From the NCBI GenBank assembly GCA_026874595.1, contig CM049312.1, positions 68,106,929 to 68,170,928 of the forward strand: a stretch of 64,000 bases of DNA, written 5' to 3'. Below, in pieces: positions 23,350 to 34,242 of this stretch. The notes beneath the pieces were generated by a model, which made no database searches, was not told where the DNA came from, and saw only the letters and a list, made by a program, of their open reading frames with translations. Each line of letters opens with the position of its first letter. Position 1 is the first letter of the stretch. Origin of the DNA: Sipunculus nudus. Taxonomy: Eukaryota > Annelida > Sipuncula > Golfingiida > Sipunculidae. Position numbers and translations under genes: made by a program.

Positions 23350-23570
23350 TTCCTCCGGCAGGAGAGTATGCGTTCACCCCGTTTGTGTGTGTTTGGGTAT
23401 TATAAATTACATATCTTGAACATAATCTCATGATATTTACAATTCGTTTCAGGATTGGGCCAATGAAGACTGCATTTCGGTGTGCATTAAGCACATGATC
23501 CGGATTCATGAAAGTAACCAGGAATATTCACAAATATACAGTGACTAATGCACGAATGTAGCTAGGAATA
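23350..23570. repeat. Dispersed repeat, related to 6185-6480
   Basis: Shares TCCTCCGGCAGG, GTGTGTGTTTG, AATCTCATGATATTTAC, GGATTGGGCCAATGAAGA and CACATGATCCGGATTCATGAAAG with the 6.2-kb copy in the same order. It lies directly next to the 3' LTR of the Gypsy element. Confidence 0.5.
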
Positions 23571-23607
23571 AAAAGTGCATGCAAATGGGGTTCTGGGAGC
23601 ATCCCAC

Positions 23608-23801
23608 TGTTCTGTCGTTAATCCCTTGAGGAACAACGCATTTAGCGGATAACAACTTTTATTCGCAACACTTAACAACCTTATGCAACATGATATAGAC
23701 TGATCTGAGTGGCCCCCATCCGGTGTCACGTATTATATGATACGGAAAAAAGTTCCTCGGGATATCCGGCATACACGACTAAATGGCGTCACAACACAAC
23801 A
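23608..23801 (-). repeat. 3' LTR, 194 bp
   Basis: In element orientation it begins TGTTGTGTTG and ends CAGAACA. It carries an extra 22-bp segment (within about 23635-23656) that is missing from the 5' LTR. Confidence 0.92.
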
Positions 23802-23810
23802 CCCCCCCTA
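23802..23810 (-). other. Polypurine tract of the Gypsy element
   Basis: TAGGGGGGG on the minus strand, directly abutting the 3' LTR. This is the expected position of the plus-strand primer in reverse transcription. Confidence 0.85.
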
Positions 23811-23857
23811 CATTTTGCAATTCTTTTACGGCAAAATGTAACACAAACACAAATTAG

Positions 23858-26650
23858 CTATTCAATAAGTCTCCTAGGCGGATTTTTGTCCCTTAAACTT
23901 CTCCAACCCAAAGGGGTCTGCGGTGGGTTCTCTGAACTGCCCTCTTGGGGTTGTTCCAATTCTACCTCAGGTTGGATAGTGTTTGCATCTTGCTGCGGCA
24001 TGGTTATTGGATAACACTTTCGTGGGAAGCGGCGATTGCGGCGCCACACGCGACCACTGGCGAGCTTTACCAAATAATCTCGGTTTTTTCCTACCTGCAC
24101 TATTATGTCTTGTCGGTCCCATTGTCGAGTAACGTGACTTTGGATTAACACCTTGGTACCTATATGCAGTGGACTCAGCGATTTCGCTGAAGCATTATAG
24201 CGTTCAGCTACCTTGGTCTTACGATTAGCTGTTTTATCGTCAAGGAGCTTAGTAGCTTTTTGCCACTCTGGGGCAAATGCGCGTTTATGGACAGGTAGTG
24301 TGTCCCTTATGGGGTGTCCATAGAGTACTTGTGCAGGTGATAGGCCTGTTTCCTTGAGTGTATTTCTCCACTGTAGCAAACCTTTGGCCCATCGCTCTTT
24401 GTCAATGTTGTGGACGCGACCTTTCCAGCAATGCTTCACTAGACCTTTCATTGCCTTGACACTTGCCTCTGCACACCCGTTCGATTGAGGATAGTTTGGC
24501 GAGGAAACAATGTGGCGAACACCCCACTTCAGTAAGAACTCACGAAACACACGGGCCGTTAACTGAGGTCCGCCATCTGAGTACAAGAAAGTCGGGACGG
24601 CTGTATCACGGAAGGTTACTTGTAACGACTGAATGATGTCACGAGAACTAATACTCTTACCTAAATTATTAGTTGTTGGCCAGCCCGATTTTACATCAGT
24701 AACAACAAGGAAGTGACGTCCTCCATAAGTGAATAAGTCTTTACACAAGTATTCAAATACTCTGGACGGTTCCTGGTGTTCTTTCAACGGTTCCTTTGGT
24801 TGGGATGGTAAGTCTTTGTTACATTCTCTGCATCCGCGCACTGTACGCTCAATATCAGCATCTAACCCTGGCCAGTATAAAATGAGACGGGCTCGTCTTT
24901 TCGTGCGTTCTATGCCTTGATGACTATCATTTAGCTGATTCAGCACTGTCTTACGCATAGAAGTTGGTATCAAGAGACGACATCCACATAGAATATAACC
25001 GTCATCAATAGTAAGACGGTCACGGATTTGCCAGTATGGTCTCAGATGTAGAGGTAGTGCGTTTTTGTGCTCAGGAAATCCAGTCTCGATTACTTTTGTT
25101 AAATCACGATACTCATCGTCGCTTTCTGCTGCCTGCTTTATCTCCTCCAACCGAAGGTCATCAACATCAGACTGGCGAGCAGATTTGAGTGCCTGGAGAT
25201 GGATTTCCCGTTCTTGCTCATCAACTTCATCATCAGGGCCGGGTTCAGACACTGGTGACCTTAATAATGCGTCAGGGACAACGTGGTCCTTTCCACGCTG
25301 CCATGTAGCTGTAAACTTGTAGTTTAGCAAGTGCATACGTAGTCGTTGAAGACGAGGATTCTCAATTTCATCCAACTGATATTTGTTCAATATGGTTAAC
25401 AGCGGGCGATGGTCCGTCACGATTTCGAAATTGGATAGCCCATCCAGAAAGATGCGACATTTCTTCACAGCCCACACAATGCCTAACAGTTCAATCTCTA
25501 TCATAGCATAACGCGACTCTGTCTCAGCCAGGAATCTTGAACCTGCTTGAATCATGCGCCAAGTGCCATCATCTTGCTGTTGCTTGAGTACAAAACCTAA
25601 ACCTTTAAGACGACTAGCATCTGTGTGGAGTGATGTCGGCTTTGACGGATCATAACATGCGCATACAGGTGTATCTGTCAGAGCAGTTTTTACGTCTTCA
25701 AACGCTTGATTATGTATATCATCCCACTGAAACTCTTTTTTTGTTTGGAGAAGTGGTCTTAGAGGTTCCATTGTGGGTGCAATTACATCAGTGAACTCAG
25801 CGAGCTGATTGGCTAAACCGAAAAATGAGCGCAGATCAGTAACATTTGTAGGTTTAGGAAAGTCACGGATGGCTTTTGTGATACCAGGATCAATGCGGTA
25901 GCCATCTTCTGATACGATAAATCCACAAAACGGTACCTCTTTCTGAGCAAAAACAAATTTCTCGGGTGTTAACGAGATACCTTTCTCAACACAACGTTTC
26001 AGAATTTGTCGCACATGTTCGATATGTTCATCTTGATCACTATCATAGATCAAGCAATTGTCCACAATTTTCCATACATGAGGGATATCTGCTAGAGCTT
26101 CATCCATGCGTCTGTTGTAGTGTTCCGATATCGCACAGATTCCAAATGGCGCTCTCAGGAATCTGAAGCGACCAAACGGTGTTATAAACGTGGTAAGATC
26201 CTGGCTGTCCTCAGCAAGTGGACATTGGTGGTAACCACTCAAAGCGTCACAAGTAGTGAAATACCTAGCTTGAGAGGATGCTATATCAGCTACGGCTTCT
26301 CGAGGTGTAGGCGACTGGTACCGTTCACGTTTAATGTACTTATTCAGTTTTGACAAGTCTACACAAAGACGAATGTCCTCAGAATTCTATTTCGGGGCAA
26401 TAACAATCGGCGCACACCATGGAGTGTGGTATGTCACGATGATGCCCTGTTCCACCATTCTGTCGAGCTCTGATTTTAATTTATCCCGGTATGGGTACGC
26501 AATAGCACGTGGGGCCTTCACGCAGAACGGAACAGCATCATCCTCTAGCTCTATTCGAAATTCTTCACCTGGCATGGCGCGGAGGTTTCCATCAAACACT
26601 TCCGGAAATTCATGTATAAGGTCCTCAGCTGTGACGTCATCACGACTCGA
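23858..26650 (-). pseudogene. pol: Gypsy pol relic: reverse transcriptase, RNase H, integrase
   Basis: A long open frame (23858-26356) follows an in-frame TAG (26387-26389); the same frame continues upstream to about 26645, before a frameshift from the protease frame. RT: the first catalytic Asp is present (TTCDALSGYHQ), but the VDD box reads VDN (residues 98-100 counted from the Met at 26356). RNase H: HTDAS, ESRYAMIEIELLGIVWA and TDHRPL are present. Integrase: of the HHCC zinc finger, the CREC pair and one His (SHQGIE) remain, and the first His appears replaced by Asn. The catalytic D-D-E residues are seen in KDLF, YSDGGPQ and NGCAEASV. The C-terminus ends about 55 bp before the 3' LTR. It would not be functional. 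Confidence 0.92.
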
Positions 26651-26943
26651 CTTTGTGGGGTCTTTACACTCTTAGTTTTGGTGGTATTAGAGTTAATGTG
26701 CTGAGTAGGATAATATGATGGCAGAAAACCTAATTTCTGGGCTGTATACCATGATAGGAGGACCCCTTGAACACCTTTAATCACATGGACTGTGTCCAAG
26801 ACCGTGAGATCACCGCAAGTAATCTCTGCATCAAACTCACCTAAAGACTTGATTTTATGATTATCTGCTCCTTTTAAGCTTGTAGAGGGGACACGAAGAT
26901 TATCAGGGTCTATCCCCATTGCTAAAGGTCCTGACGGCCACAA
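26551..26943 (-). pseudogene. Gypsy protease / protease-RT linker fragment, frameshifted
   Basis: This frame continues the protease domain whose DSGAE active-site motif sits at the end of the gag frame. The switch between frames occurs near 26925, at the short T run of CTTTAGC on the minus strand, most simply explained by loss of one base. Downstream it reads a plausible linker (VIKGVQGVLLSWYTAQKLGF) and then loses homology near 26645, where the RT frame takes over. The start codon chosen by position has no biological meaning. Confidence 0.7.
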
Positions 26944-27906
26944 ACAGTTCCCTCTGCACCACTGTCAGGTGTAGCATAAAGCTTTGCTCCATTAGCAATG
27001 TCACCAGCTATACTGACCTCGACTGTTGGGGCCGGCTTTTCCTCTATACGAGCAATAATACACACAAGAGATGAATTTTTTGCTTGCTTTTTGTTAGTTT
27101 TCCACCTTTTGTCAATTTTAGCCGGACAGTGTCTCGACTTGGCCCAGTGGCCCTTATTTCCACATGCGGCACAAGTGGATCCGCGAGCTGGGCATGTTTC
27201 ATGTTCACTATGGTTTTTAGTGCAATTGGAACAAGTAAATCGTTTAGGTTTGTCATTGTCAGGTTTCTGTTTCCCAGTTTTTGGTCTATAAGAATCCTTC
27301 TGACCTTTCCTATATTTAGATATAGCTTGAGCGCCCAGTGGCGCATCACCTTTAATCTCATCCCTATACCGTTTTGCTGCTTCTTCGGCACGACAAATTT
27401 CTATTGCTTTTGACAAGGTGAGATCCTTTTCCACTAACAAACGTTCGATGGTATCACCATCACTAAGGCCAACAACAATGCGGTCAAGAATTAATGTTTC
27501 TTGACATTGTTCGGAAAAATCACAGGTCTTCGCTAATTCCCTAAGATCTGTGAGAAACTCATCAAAAAGTTCACTTTGTTGCTGATTTATGAGATTAAAG
27601 TTCCTACGCTCCATAACAATGTTTATCTGCCCATGTGCGTGGACTTTGAGTGCCTTTATAACCTCTTTTCGCTTGTTGCAAACGGCCTCTGGGAGGTTCA
27701 AGTTCATAACCACTTTAAGTGTATTATCACTCAAACAAGACCTGAGAACCGCCATCTGAAACTCCGGGTCTTTATCATGGAGAGCAGTAAGTTCGACAAA
27801 ATCGTCCCATCTATACTCCCATAGCTAAACGTTCACCTCTGTCTACTGACAGATCTAGCTTGCCAGGCATTACAGCGGACGAGGATAATTTAAGTTCTGC
27901 GGCCAT
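26922..27906 (-). pseudogene. gag: Gypsy gag relic with zinc knuckles and protease motif
   Basis: The presumed start codon is 27904-27906 (MAAELKLSS...). The frame is lost near 27820 and the rest is read in the frame open from about 27820 to 26922. It contains a capsid-like helical region (FDEFLTDLRELAKTCDF, ILDRIVVGL) and two CCHC-like knuckles (CSNC..H..C and CAACGNKGHWAKSRHC, the second with wider than usual His-Cys spacing). The protease motif DSGAEGTVCG lies just before the stop. gag and the start of the protease share one frame here. The frameshift near the N-terminus inactivates it. Confidence 0.85.
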
Positions 27907-28090
27907 TTTACAGTAACTGAACTGTACTCACAATGTGTGTCTTCCTGGTATACCGCACAATTTACTCACCGAGCTGTTTGCGAGCTGCGGTTGTCCCAAA
28001 AAGTCGTTCACTACGGGATGTGTACCGTCTCAACTGGTACCTAGGCGATCACTGCCAAAACAATGCCATTAACTGAGCATAAGAGTCCTT

Positions 28091-28108
28091 GCCCGATCGA
28101 CTGCGCCA
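28091..28108 (-). other. Primer binding site, tRNA-Ser type
   Basis: The plus strand reads GCCCGATCGACTGCGCCA directly against the 5' LTR. The last 11 bases, CGACTGCGCCA, match the 3' end expected of animal tRNA-Ser whose acceptor strand starts GCAGTCG, so the minus strand is its complement. The tRNA identity is from general knowledge, not from a search. Confidence 0.75.
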
Positions 28109-28280
28109 TGTTCTGTCGTTAATCACTTGAGGAACTTTTATTTGCAACACTTAACAACCTTATGCAACATGATATAGACTGATCTGAGTGGCCCCCATCC
28201 GGTGTCACGTATTTTATGATTACTGAAAAAGTTCCCCGGGATATCCGGCATACACGGCTATATGGCGTTACAACACAACA
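28109..28280 (-). repeat. 5' LTR, 172 bp
   Basis: Same termini as the 3' LTR but 22 bp shorter, with scattered substitutions near 28125, 28145, 28215-28225, 28236 and 28255-28270. In element orientation the gag leader (27907-28090) lies after the primer site. Confidence 0.92.
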
Positions 28281-29819
28281 CCAACAATAGAGACCCCCAC
28301 AGGACGGATGAATGCAGATTTTAGTTATATATTGTTTTGTTCAAATTAAATTTAGGCTGTTCAAACATAGATTCAAATACTTTTTTAGGAACGTTAGATA
28401 TTATCTGTAAATGTTTTATGATATAAAATGATATAATGGTGTTTTATGTAGCAACCTTTATTTTGATTTCCCTTCTGATCGACAGAAATATGACTTGTAA
28501 CTGTAATATCAGAGGAATTCGTAGTTACCTATAAAATAACTGCAATTGTGATACCTGAAGGTTGTTCAGAAACATCACATACAGTAAAATCAGTGATGTA
28601 GGGCTCGACTCTAGTCTCCGACTTGAGCCCGGACTCGAGTCCACGTTTGTTTAGGAACTTGGACTCGAGGGTCCTGTACACGGACTTGGACTCGGAGGTA
28701 ACGACTCGTGAAATCAGGACTCTCCCATATCAAGTTCAGTAGAAGTATGATTATTTCGCAAGTCATTTATATACAGTCATATAAATTAAACAAAAAAAGA
28801 CTGTATATGTAAAACAAAATAATACTCCAAGCTTTAATTCTGAATCAGAAGCTTAATGAAATTAATTGTGTAAAGTAACAAACTTTTTTTTATGGAAATC
28901 TCTCCAATTTCCATTTCAATTTCTGTCCTGTTTCAGTTATCTGAAGCAACACAACTTAGTGCACACATTTGTATAATATTGCCTACTAAACAATGGAATT
29001 TCTGTTAAATGGCCCAGGCTCTCAGACTTTATATTATGTCAGATTGTAACAGTTCTGAGAAACTGTATGTTATCAAACAGTCAGTACTCTTGTACCTCTT
29101 CATACAGCTCCCCTACATTGTACAGTGTAAGGCCAAATAAGGAGTAAGTCCATTATTTCCCCGCATGTCCACCTCTATTTTGTCATGCCAATGTTAATTA
29201 GTTACATATCGAGGAAGAAAATTATTATATTGCAGTAATGATTATTGGACCTAATCTTCAAGAAAAATAAACACCTACCTTTCACAGTATTCAGGAAATA
29301 AAATTAATTTTAAAGTATGAGCAATCAGTCTATATTTTACGACATATCAGCCCCACTTATGGCAGTCAAGGTCACTAGTCAATAGAAGCCTTAGTTGACA
29401 TCTGCTGATTGGATGATGCTATGTAAACATTCTAAAAAACACTCTGAACACATTAATGTAGAGATGGCTACTCGTGAAGGGATTCGAACAAATCAAATCT
29501 GTCAAATTTTAAAATATTTGATTGTCATATTTGAGTGTCACTTTCATATGAAATCACTGAAAAATATAAAATATCAGGTAATTATCTTTAAACAAGAGAT
29601 CCAGAGGCCATGACGCCCAGCTTAAATTGACATACAGGCTATGCTTGTATTAATTATTAATCTAATGAATTGGTGAAAAACATTTGCTAAGGAACCTTAA
29701 ACAATGGATAGGATGAGTTACAGAGTGCTCAAAATCATAACTTGTCCATAGGCCTCAGAAAATAGAACACAGCGAACTTAATTAGGGTTTCCAAAACAAA
29801 TTTAATACAGTTTGAAGTT
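28281..29819. other. Non-coding, with a GGACTCG-rich patch
   Basis: Between 28595 and 28725 the words GACTCG, GGACTCG and CGAGTCC recur in both orientations, reminiscent of the subterminal arrays of the hAT element above, but I cannot find a matching second end. The rest is AT-rich with no supported gene. Confidence 0.35.
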
Positions 29820-30700
29820 CTAGGTCCAGCTGCTACGATTTATGCGTGTCTGACTAAAAGGGTGGTAAATTCATGCTCTCTCAAATAGCTCACAGAATAT
29901 AGTCACGGTGACCTTTTTTAAGATATCCAAGAAACTTTTACAGGGGTCGCTCCGGATCTGAATAAAATTTGAAGTTCCATATCGAACTATAATAAATTGT
30001 GCAGATCTGACATATAAGGTGCTCCAATCATGTTCTTTCACATATCCTGCAGGATGTAGGTCACAGTGACCTAATTGGTCCAAGGAGACATTACAATGAC
30101 CTCCATTTATATTTCGTAAGACGTTTCTAGATCCAACGGTTAGGATTTCGCCAATGTCTGTCCTTCTGGGAGCTCACAATTAGGTTCCTGCTCGTGGTTC
30201 ACAGAATACAGTGCATCATGTGCTAAGGTATTGATGAAGATTTGTCCAAACCTTGAATTTTAAATCAGAAGGTTTCTTGTCGAATGTTCATAAATTCTGT
30301 CCATCAAACGTTAACAATACTAAAATCGTGTTTTTTTCTTATAGCTCATAGAATATAGATCGCAGTGACTCATTTTCAGGAATCAAGGACCTCCCTTATG
30401 CAAAGTTAGAAGTTACTGTCTACCGTTCACGATTTGTGCCCTGTTAACGGGCCTACGGACAAAGGACAAAGGGTGATCGCTATAGCTCAGATGACTTACA
30501 GTCAGCTGAGCTAAAAAGAGGTGGACGCCGGTTGGAATATACTACAGTTGTTCTTCAGATTCGCCATTCTTTGGTCTTTTTTCTTTTGCAAATGAGAACC
30601 TGGCGCATGTTAATGTGGCTAATTTGTGACTTTGTCTGGATGTCTTAATAGAACTCTTCAAGAGAAGGAACATTTTGTGTTGATTTTATGCCACTTTTTT
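29820..30700. repeat. Dispersed repeat with terminal-type hairpin, copy B
   Basis: Contains repeated GGTCACAGTGACCT-type words, CGATTTGTGCCCTGTTAACGGGC, a GGACAAAGGACAAAGGGTGATCGC segment and the hairpin at 30483-30513. It continues with GGTTGGAATATACTA...TTTGCAAATGAGAACCTGGC. The segment from about 30440 onward is homologous to 32715-32970. It is non-coding. Confidence 0.55.
30483..30513. repeat. Hairpin, copy B of the TAGCTCAG hairpin family
   Basis: Arms TAGCTCAGATGACT / AGTCAGCTGAGCTA with loop TAC. The arms are identical to those at 6641-6671, while the surrounding sequence is not. Confidence 0.65.
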
Positions 30701-32439
30701 TAGTTCACTTTATAAACTTATGCGCTGGCGCAGTTTCCACTGTCCATCGTCTATCGTCTGTTTGCAAATATATCAATAGAAGCTATCAACATGAAAATTT
30801 TATAATATATTTATAATATAATGAATATGCAAAAGCTTTTGGTGGCGCTTAATATGATTACCAACCTTCTGCGAGCTGAATGAGTTTTTCTTTGATTTCC
30901 AATGTAAGTTAAGAGGTATTAACATTTTGGCTTTATATCATAGTCAACAGTTCCCAAGAGGAAGAGGAATAGAATTAGTATAAATTCAGTCAAATTATTT
31001 TCAAGATGATGTTTTACGGGAGTTCTGTTTAGTCGATCGTTTCTTGGGAACCTTGCAAAATTCTTCATATTGTATCTAGAGAGATAAAAAAAATATTTGT
31101 TTTCTCCCACCATATATGCTGTTCTTACAGTGGATAAGGCAATGTTTTTTAGTGAGGCCTAATTGTAAATAACTTGTCTGGATGAGCCGTTGATTTTTTT
31201 GGACGAGACCCTTGGCATTATCAGATTACAATACTGCTGGTCCTCTCAATAGTTTCATAAGTAAATTCTGTCATGGGTTACCCTCAACAAAGAGGTTATT
31301 TACTCAACTGTGTTTGTTCTATAGTTAGCTACTGCAAAGCTTATTGAACGATATCCACGAAACTTTATACAGAAGTTGGACATCGGCCATGGAAGAAACA
31401 AATCTGGGTCCGTTCGGATAAAAAGAAGGGGGTTAGAGTTGTTTTGGCTTTGGCGGAGGTATGTGCTCCATTGATTGTTGTTCGGGAGTAATTGTTGTTA
31501 GTAACGGTGCAACGAGATCAGTATCTCTTTCCGTTTTAACATAATGAGCACAAGGAAACTGATTTTGGTATGCATATACATAATTTTTAAACTGAACCGA
31601 TCCAGCTTGATCAAAACGGGCAAAAAATAAAAAAAGTTATCTGTATTGAACAAATGAGGTGGTATCTTATTTAAAAACTGTTTTTATTCATATTAACAAA
31701 CGTATATTCATCATTCTTAAAAATCTTTTTAACCTGGTAAGGTTAAGGTCACTGGTCACGTACACATAATTATATATACACTCAAAAGCTACCGCGTTGT
31801 CTTGATTGTCATAAACATATTAAAAATGTCACAATAAAAGTGGGGATGTCAGCCCAATGGAGATAAAATCTTACTTCACCACAAGACTTAGAAGAAAGAT
31901 AAAGGATGGTAAAATATACATATCGGTGATTGGCTTTTACTCCAGCGGTTTACCCATAATTACTAGCGGCATACCCATTATTTCCACATGTAGCCTCTGA
32001 CATTCCGGTTTTATCCGTGTACGCGAAATGGTAGCGCCAATGGGCGGTTTCGAGAAACTGGGAGAAATAAACCTGCCGAGGCATCTACCTGCCGAGGCAT
32101 GTAAGGCTACGGGGATTCAACACGACAGTACCTAGAGGATACAGCGTCCAGTCGATAATCTATCTCGGGAAAGAGTTCGTCGGTAAGGGGACGTCTGTCG
32201 GCAAGGGTAGAACGGAAGAACTTTTTTTAACCACCTAAAATACTAGCTTGATGGTATGACCTTCACAGCCTTTCTTGTTAATGAAATACTAAGGAGTAGT
32301 ATCAAAGTTGGGTATACCAGTCGTCACATTTTTTAATGTTCAACTTACTGATGATCGTGGATTTAGACAGAGAATTATACTTGATACGTATTTTGATGGT
32401 AAAGATAGAATGAAGCAGCAAAATAACTTTAAATTATCT
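30701..32439. other. Non-coding, dispersed-repeat fragments
   Basis: About 31300-31460 has the words of another old repeat (ACGAAACTTTATACAGAAG, TTGGCGGAGGTATGTGCTCC). Near 32070-32100 the 15-mer TACCTGCCGAGGCAT-type word is directly repeated. No gene is supported. Confidence 0.35.
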
Positions 32440-32970
32440 TAGTAATATTTATAATTAGTTCATATATAAATCAGATACAGTCCAGAAAACGGAAAGGGCA
32501 CATCTCAGTCTAGGTCATAGCTATCCGGTGATACCAGGTTTGTTATCATGACCTGAGACCAACAGCAGCTAGAATGAAACATTTGAACAAATGTATGCAA
32601 TATTCAAAATTGTTGGATTTCTGTAATTTTCAACTAATATTCTGATTTTCCCAACAGGCTCACTCTGAGTGGGGATTCGGGTCCTCCGTCACTGCCTAGG
32701 ATCTTCCTGGGTCTAACAATTACGATTTGTGCCCTGTTAACGGGCGGACGGAGGACGGACTGAGGATGATCTTTATGGCTAAGATGACTTACATTCAGCT
32801 GAGTTAAAAACAGGTCAATGCAGGTTGGAATATACTATAATGGTTGTGCTTTTTCACCGGTATTGGATTCTTTTACTTTGCAGGTGAAAACCAGGTGCAC
32901 GGCAATGTGCCTTATTTCTGTCTTTTCTAAAAGTCTTAATAAAACTCTAAAAATAAGGAACGTTTTTTGC
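32440..32970. repeat. Dispersed repeat with hairpin, copy C
   Basis: Homologous to copy B: CGATTTGTGCCCTGTTAACGGGCGGACGGAGGACGGAC, a decayed hairpin at 32776-32806 (TGGCTAAGATGACTT ... CAGCTGAGTTA), then GGTTGGAATATACTATAATGGTTG and AAAACCAGGTGCACGG. More diverged than copies A and B in the hairpin arms. Confidence 0.5.
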
Positions 32971-33255
32971 TGAATAAGTGTTTGCTGTCAATTTATTTGT
33001 ATTTAAGCGGATAAATGAAAGCAGGTAATACATTTTTGTGGGTCCTATGAACCGAACAAATCCAAGATGTTCGCCACTGCAAATTTAACATGTAATGCAA
33101 ACAGAACTACATGAATTTAGGATACAATAAAGGTTACATAAAAATTAAACCTAGAGTTGACATACGTCGGGTTTTGCCAGTGTGCATTATACTACTACCA
33201 TTCTATTGGGAGCATCAGTACCTGGAGACAACACATATGAAAAGTCTACCCTACA

Positions 33256-33600
33256 TTACCTAATAGGTTTCTGCTGTATGACTGGCTTGTCTTTGTGCAT
33301 TATGTCAATATGCAGATGGGTGGATGGTGGTTTATCTGGGATGACAAGGGGTATTTTCAATGGTAATTCTGTTTTATACACTTGATATACTACCTTAACA
33401 ATGGCATGTGTGGGGAAGACCGCCCTACGGAATGCCTGGTAAGAAACCAACATTATCAACCGCAAAGAAGCCTGTGATGCCTTTATTAATGAATTACGGA
33501 AGACAATATCCATCTGTGTCTTTGTCATACGAAGTACGACGTGCACACTCAAATCGCTTGGTTTTATGCAGGTGTTCTTATCGTGTTCACAAGGAAACAT
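33256..33600 (-). pseudogene. Coding relic of unrecognised protein, frameshifted
   Basis: In one minus-strand frame the translation gives KDTDGYCLP, then a stop, then FINKGITGFFAVDNVGFLPGIP. In the overlapping frame it continues THAIVKVVYQVYKTELPLKIPLVIPDKPPSTHLHID. The two halves read like one ancestral protein split by a frameshift and two stops. I recall similar AVDNxDF / TxHxxxxVxYQ patterns in uncharacterised, repetitive proteins of marine invertebrates, but cannot name a family. Probably a transposon-associated or multicopy gene remnant. Confidence 0.3.
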
Positions 33601-34242
33601 TAGGAAAACGTTTGAGCAGCGTGTCAGTACGGGTGTTCTGATTTATGAATTGCCACTAAAATTCAACACACTTTTGGGCTTCAGTGTCACTGCACCCTCC
33701 GCTAATACCAACATAAGTTCCGATTAACAGGTGTATAACAAAGAATATAGTCAGTCAAGTGCTTCAAAAGCAAGGAAGGAAATTTCACCAGAGATCATCG
33801 ATTGTTTCTCATTTTAACACTTAATGTTTTGCACAGTATCAGAGGTCTTCGTAGTTGCATGGTCAATGGTTTCACCAAATAATTTATATAATAGAACTTT
33901 TTAAGAAACTCACCTTTTTAAATAGCTAAATATATTTAATCAAGTGAAGTATTTCAGATGTTTCCTTCGATCGTCTCCCTGGTATTGTTGTCCTTTATTA
34001 TAGAAAAAAAAACTATTATACATTCAATTCCAACCATGTCCTAGATAAAGCCATATTGACTTTACTTACATAAATATAGAGTCATTTGAAAAAGTTATTT
34101 TTATATTATATAATACACTGCCCATAATAAATATGAAACGATTTATCAATACTCACATACAAAGTATTTGAAAGCAGAGCTTTCGTCTGGTCTCTTCCAG
34201 ACTTGTTCACCAAAATGGTGTGTACAAGGCCAGGGGAAATCC
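33601..34242. other. Intergenic, no supported feature
   Basis: AT-rich. No exon or repeat terminus is recognised. Confidence 0.35.

Larger units (their letters stand above)
23608..28280 (-). mobile_element. Full-length, inactive Ty3/Gypsy LTR retrotransposon (Mag-like)
   Basis: A 4673-bp minus-strand element with two LTRs that start TG and end CA in element orientation, a tRNA-Ser-type primer site inside the 5' LTR, a polypurine tract against the 3' LTR, and gag-protease-RT-RNaseH-integrase in that order, which defines Ty3/Gypsy. The flanks CCCAC (23603-23607) and CCAAC (28281-28285) differ at one base and may be a decayed 5-bp target duplication. The coding region is interrupted by at least three frameshifts and one in-frame stop. 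One catalytic RT aspartate is also replaced. There is no env-like frame. Placement in the Mag lineage is inferred from the tRNA-Ser primer site and protein motifs. It is a fossil copy; the LTRs differ at roughly ten aligned positions plus a 22-bp indel. Confidence 0.93.

Noticed and set aside
26922-26943. Programmed frameshift between gag-protease and the next Gypsy frame
   Set aside because: The switch lies inside the protease domain just after the DSGAE motif, where programmed shifts are not expected. A one-base loss in a T run is simpler, and other lesions show the copy is decayed.
23608-28280. Endogenous retrovirus with env
   Set aside because: No envelope-like frame exists between integrase and the 3' LTR; only about 55 bp separates them.
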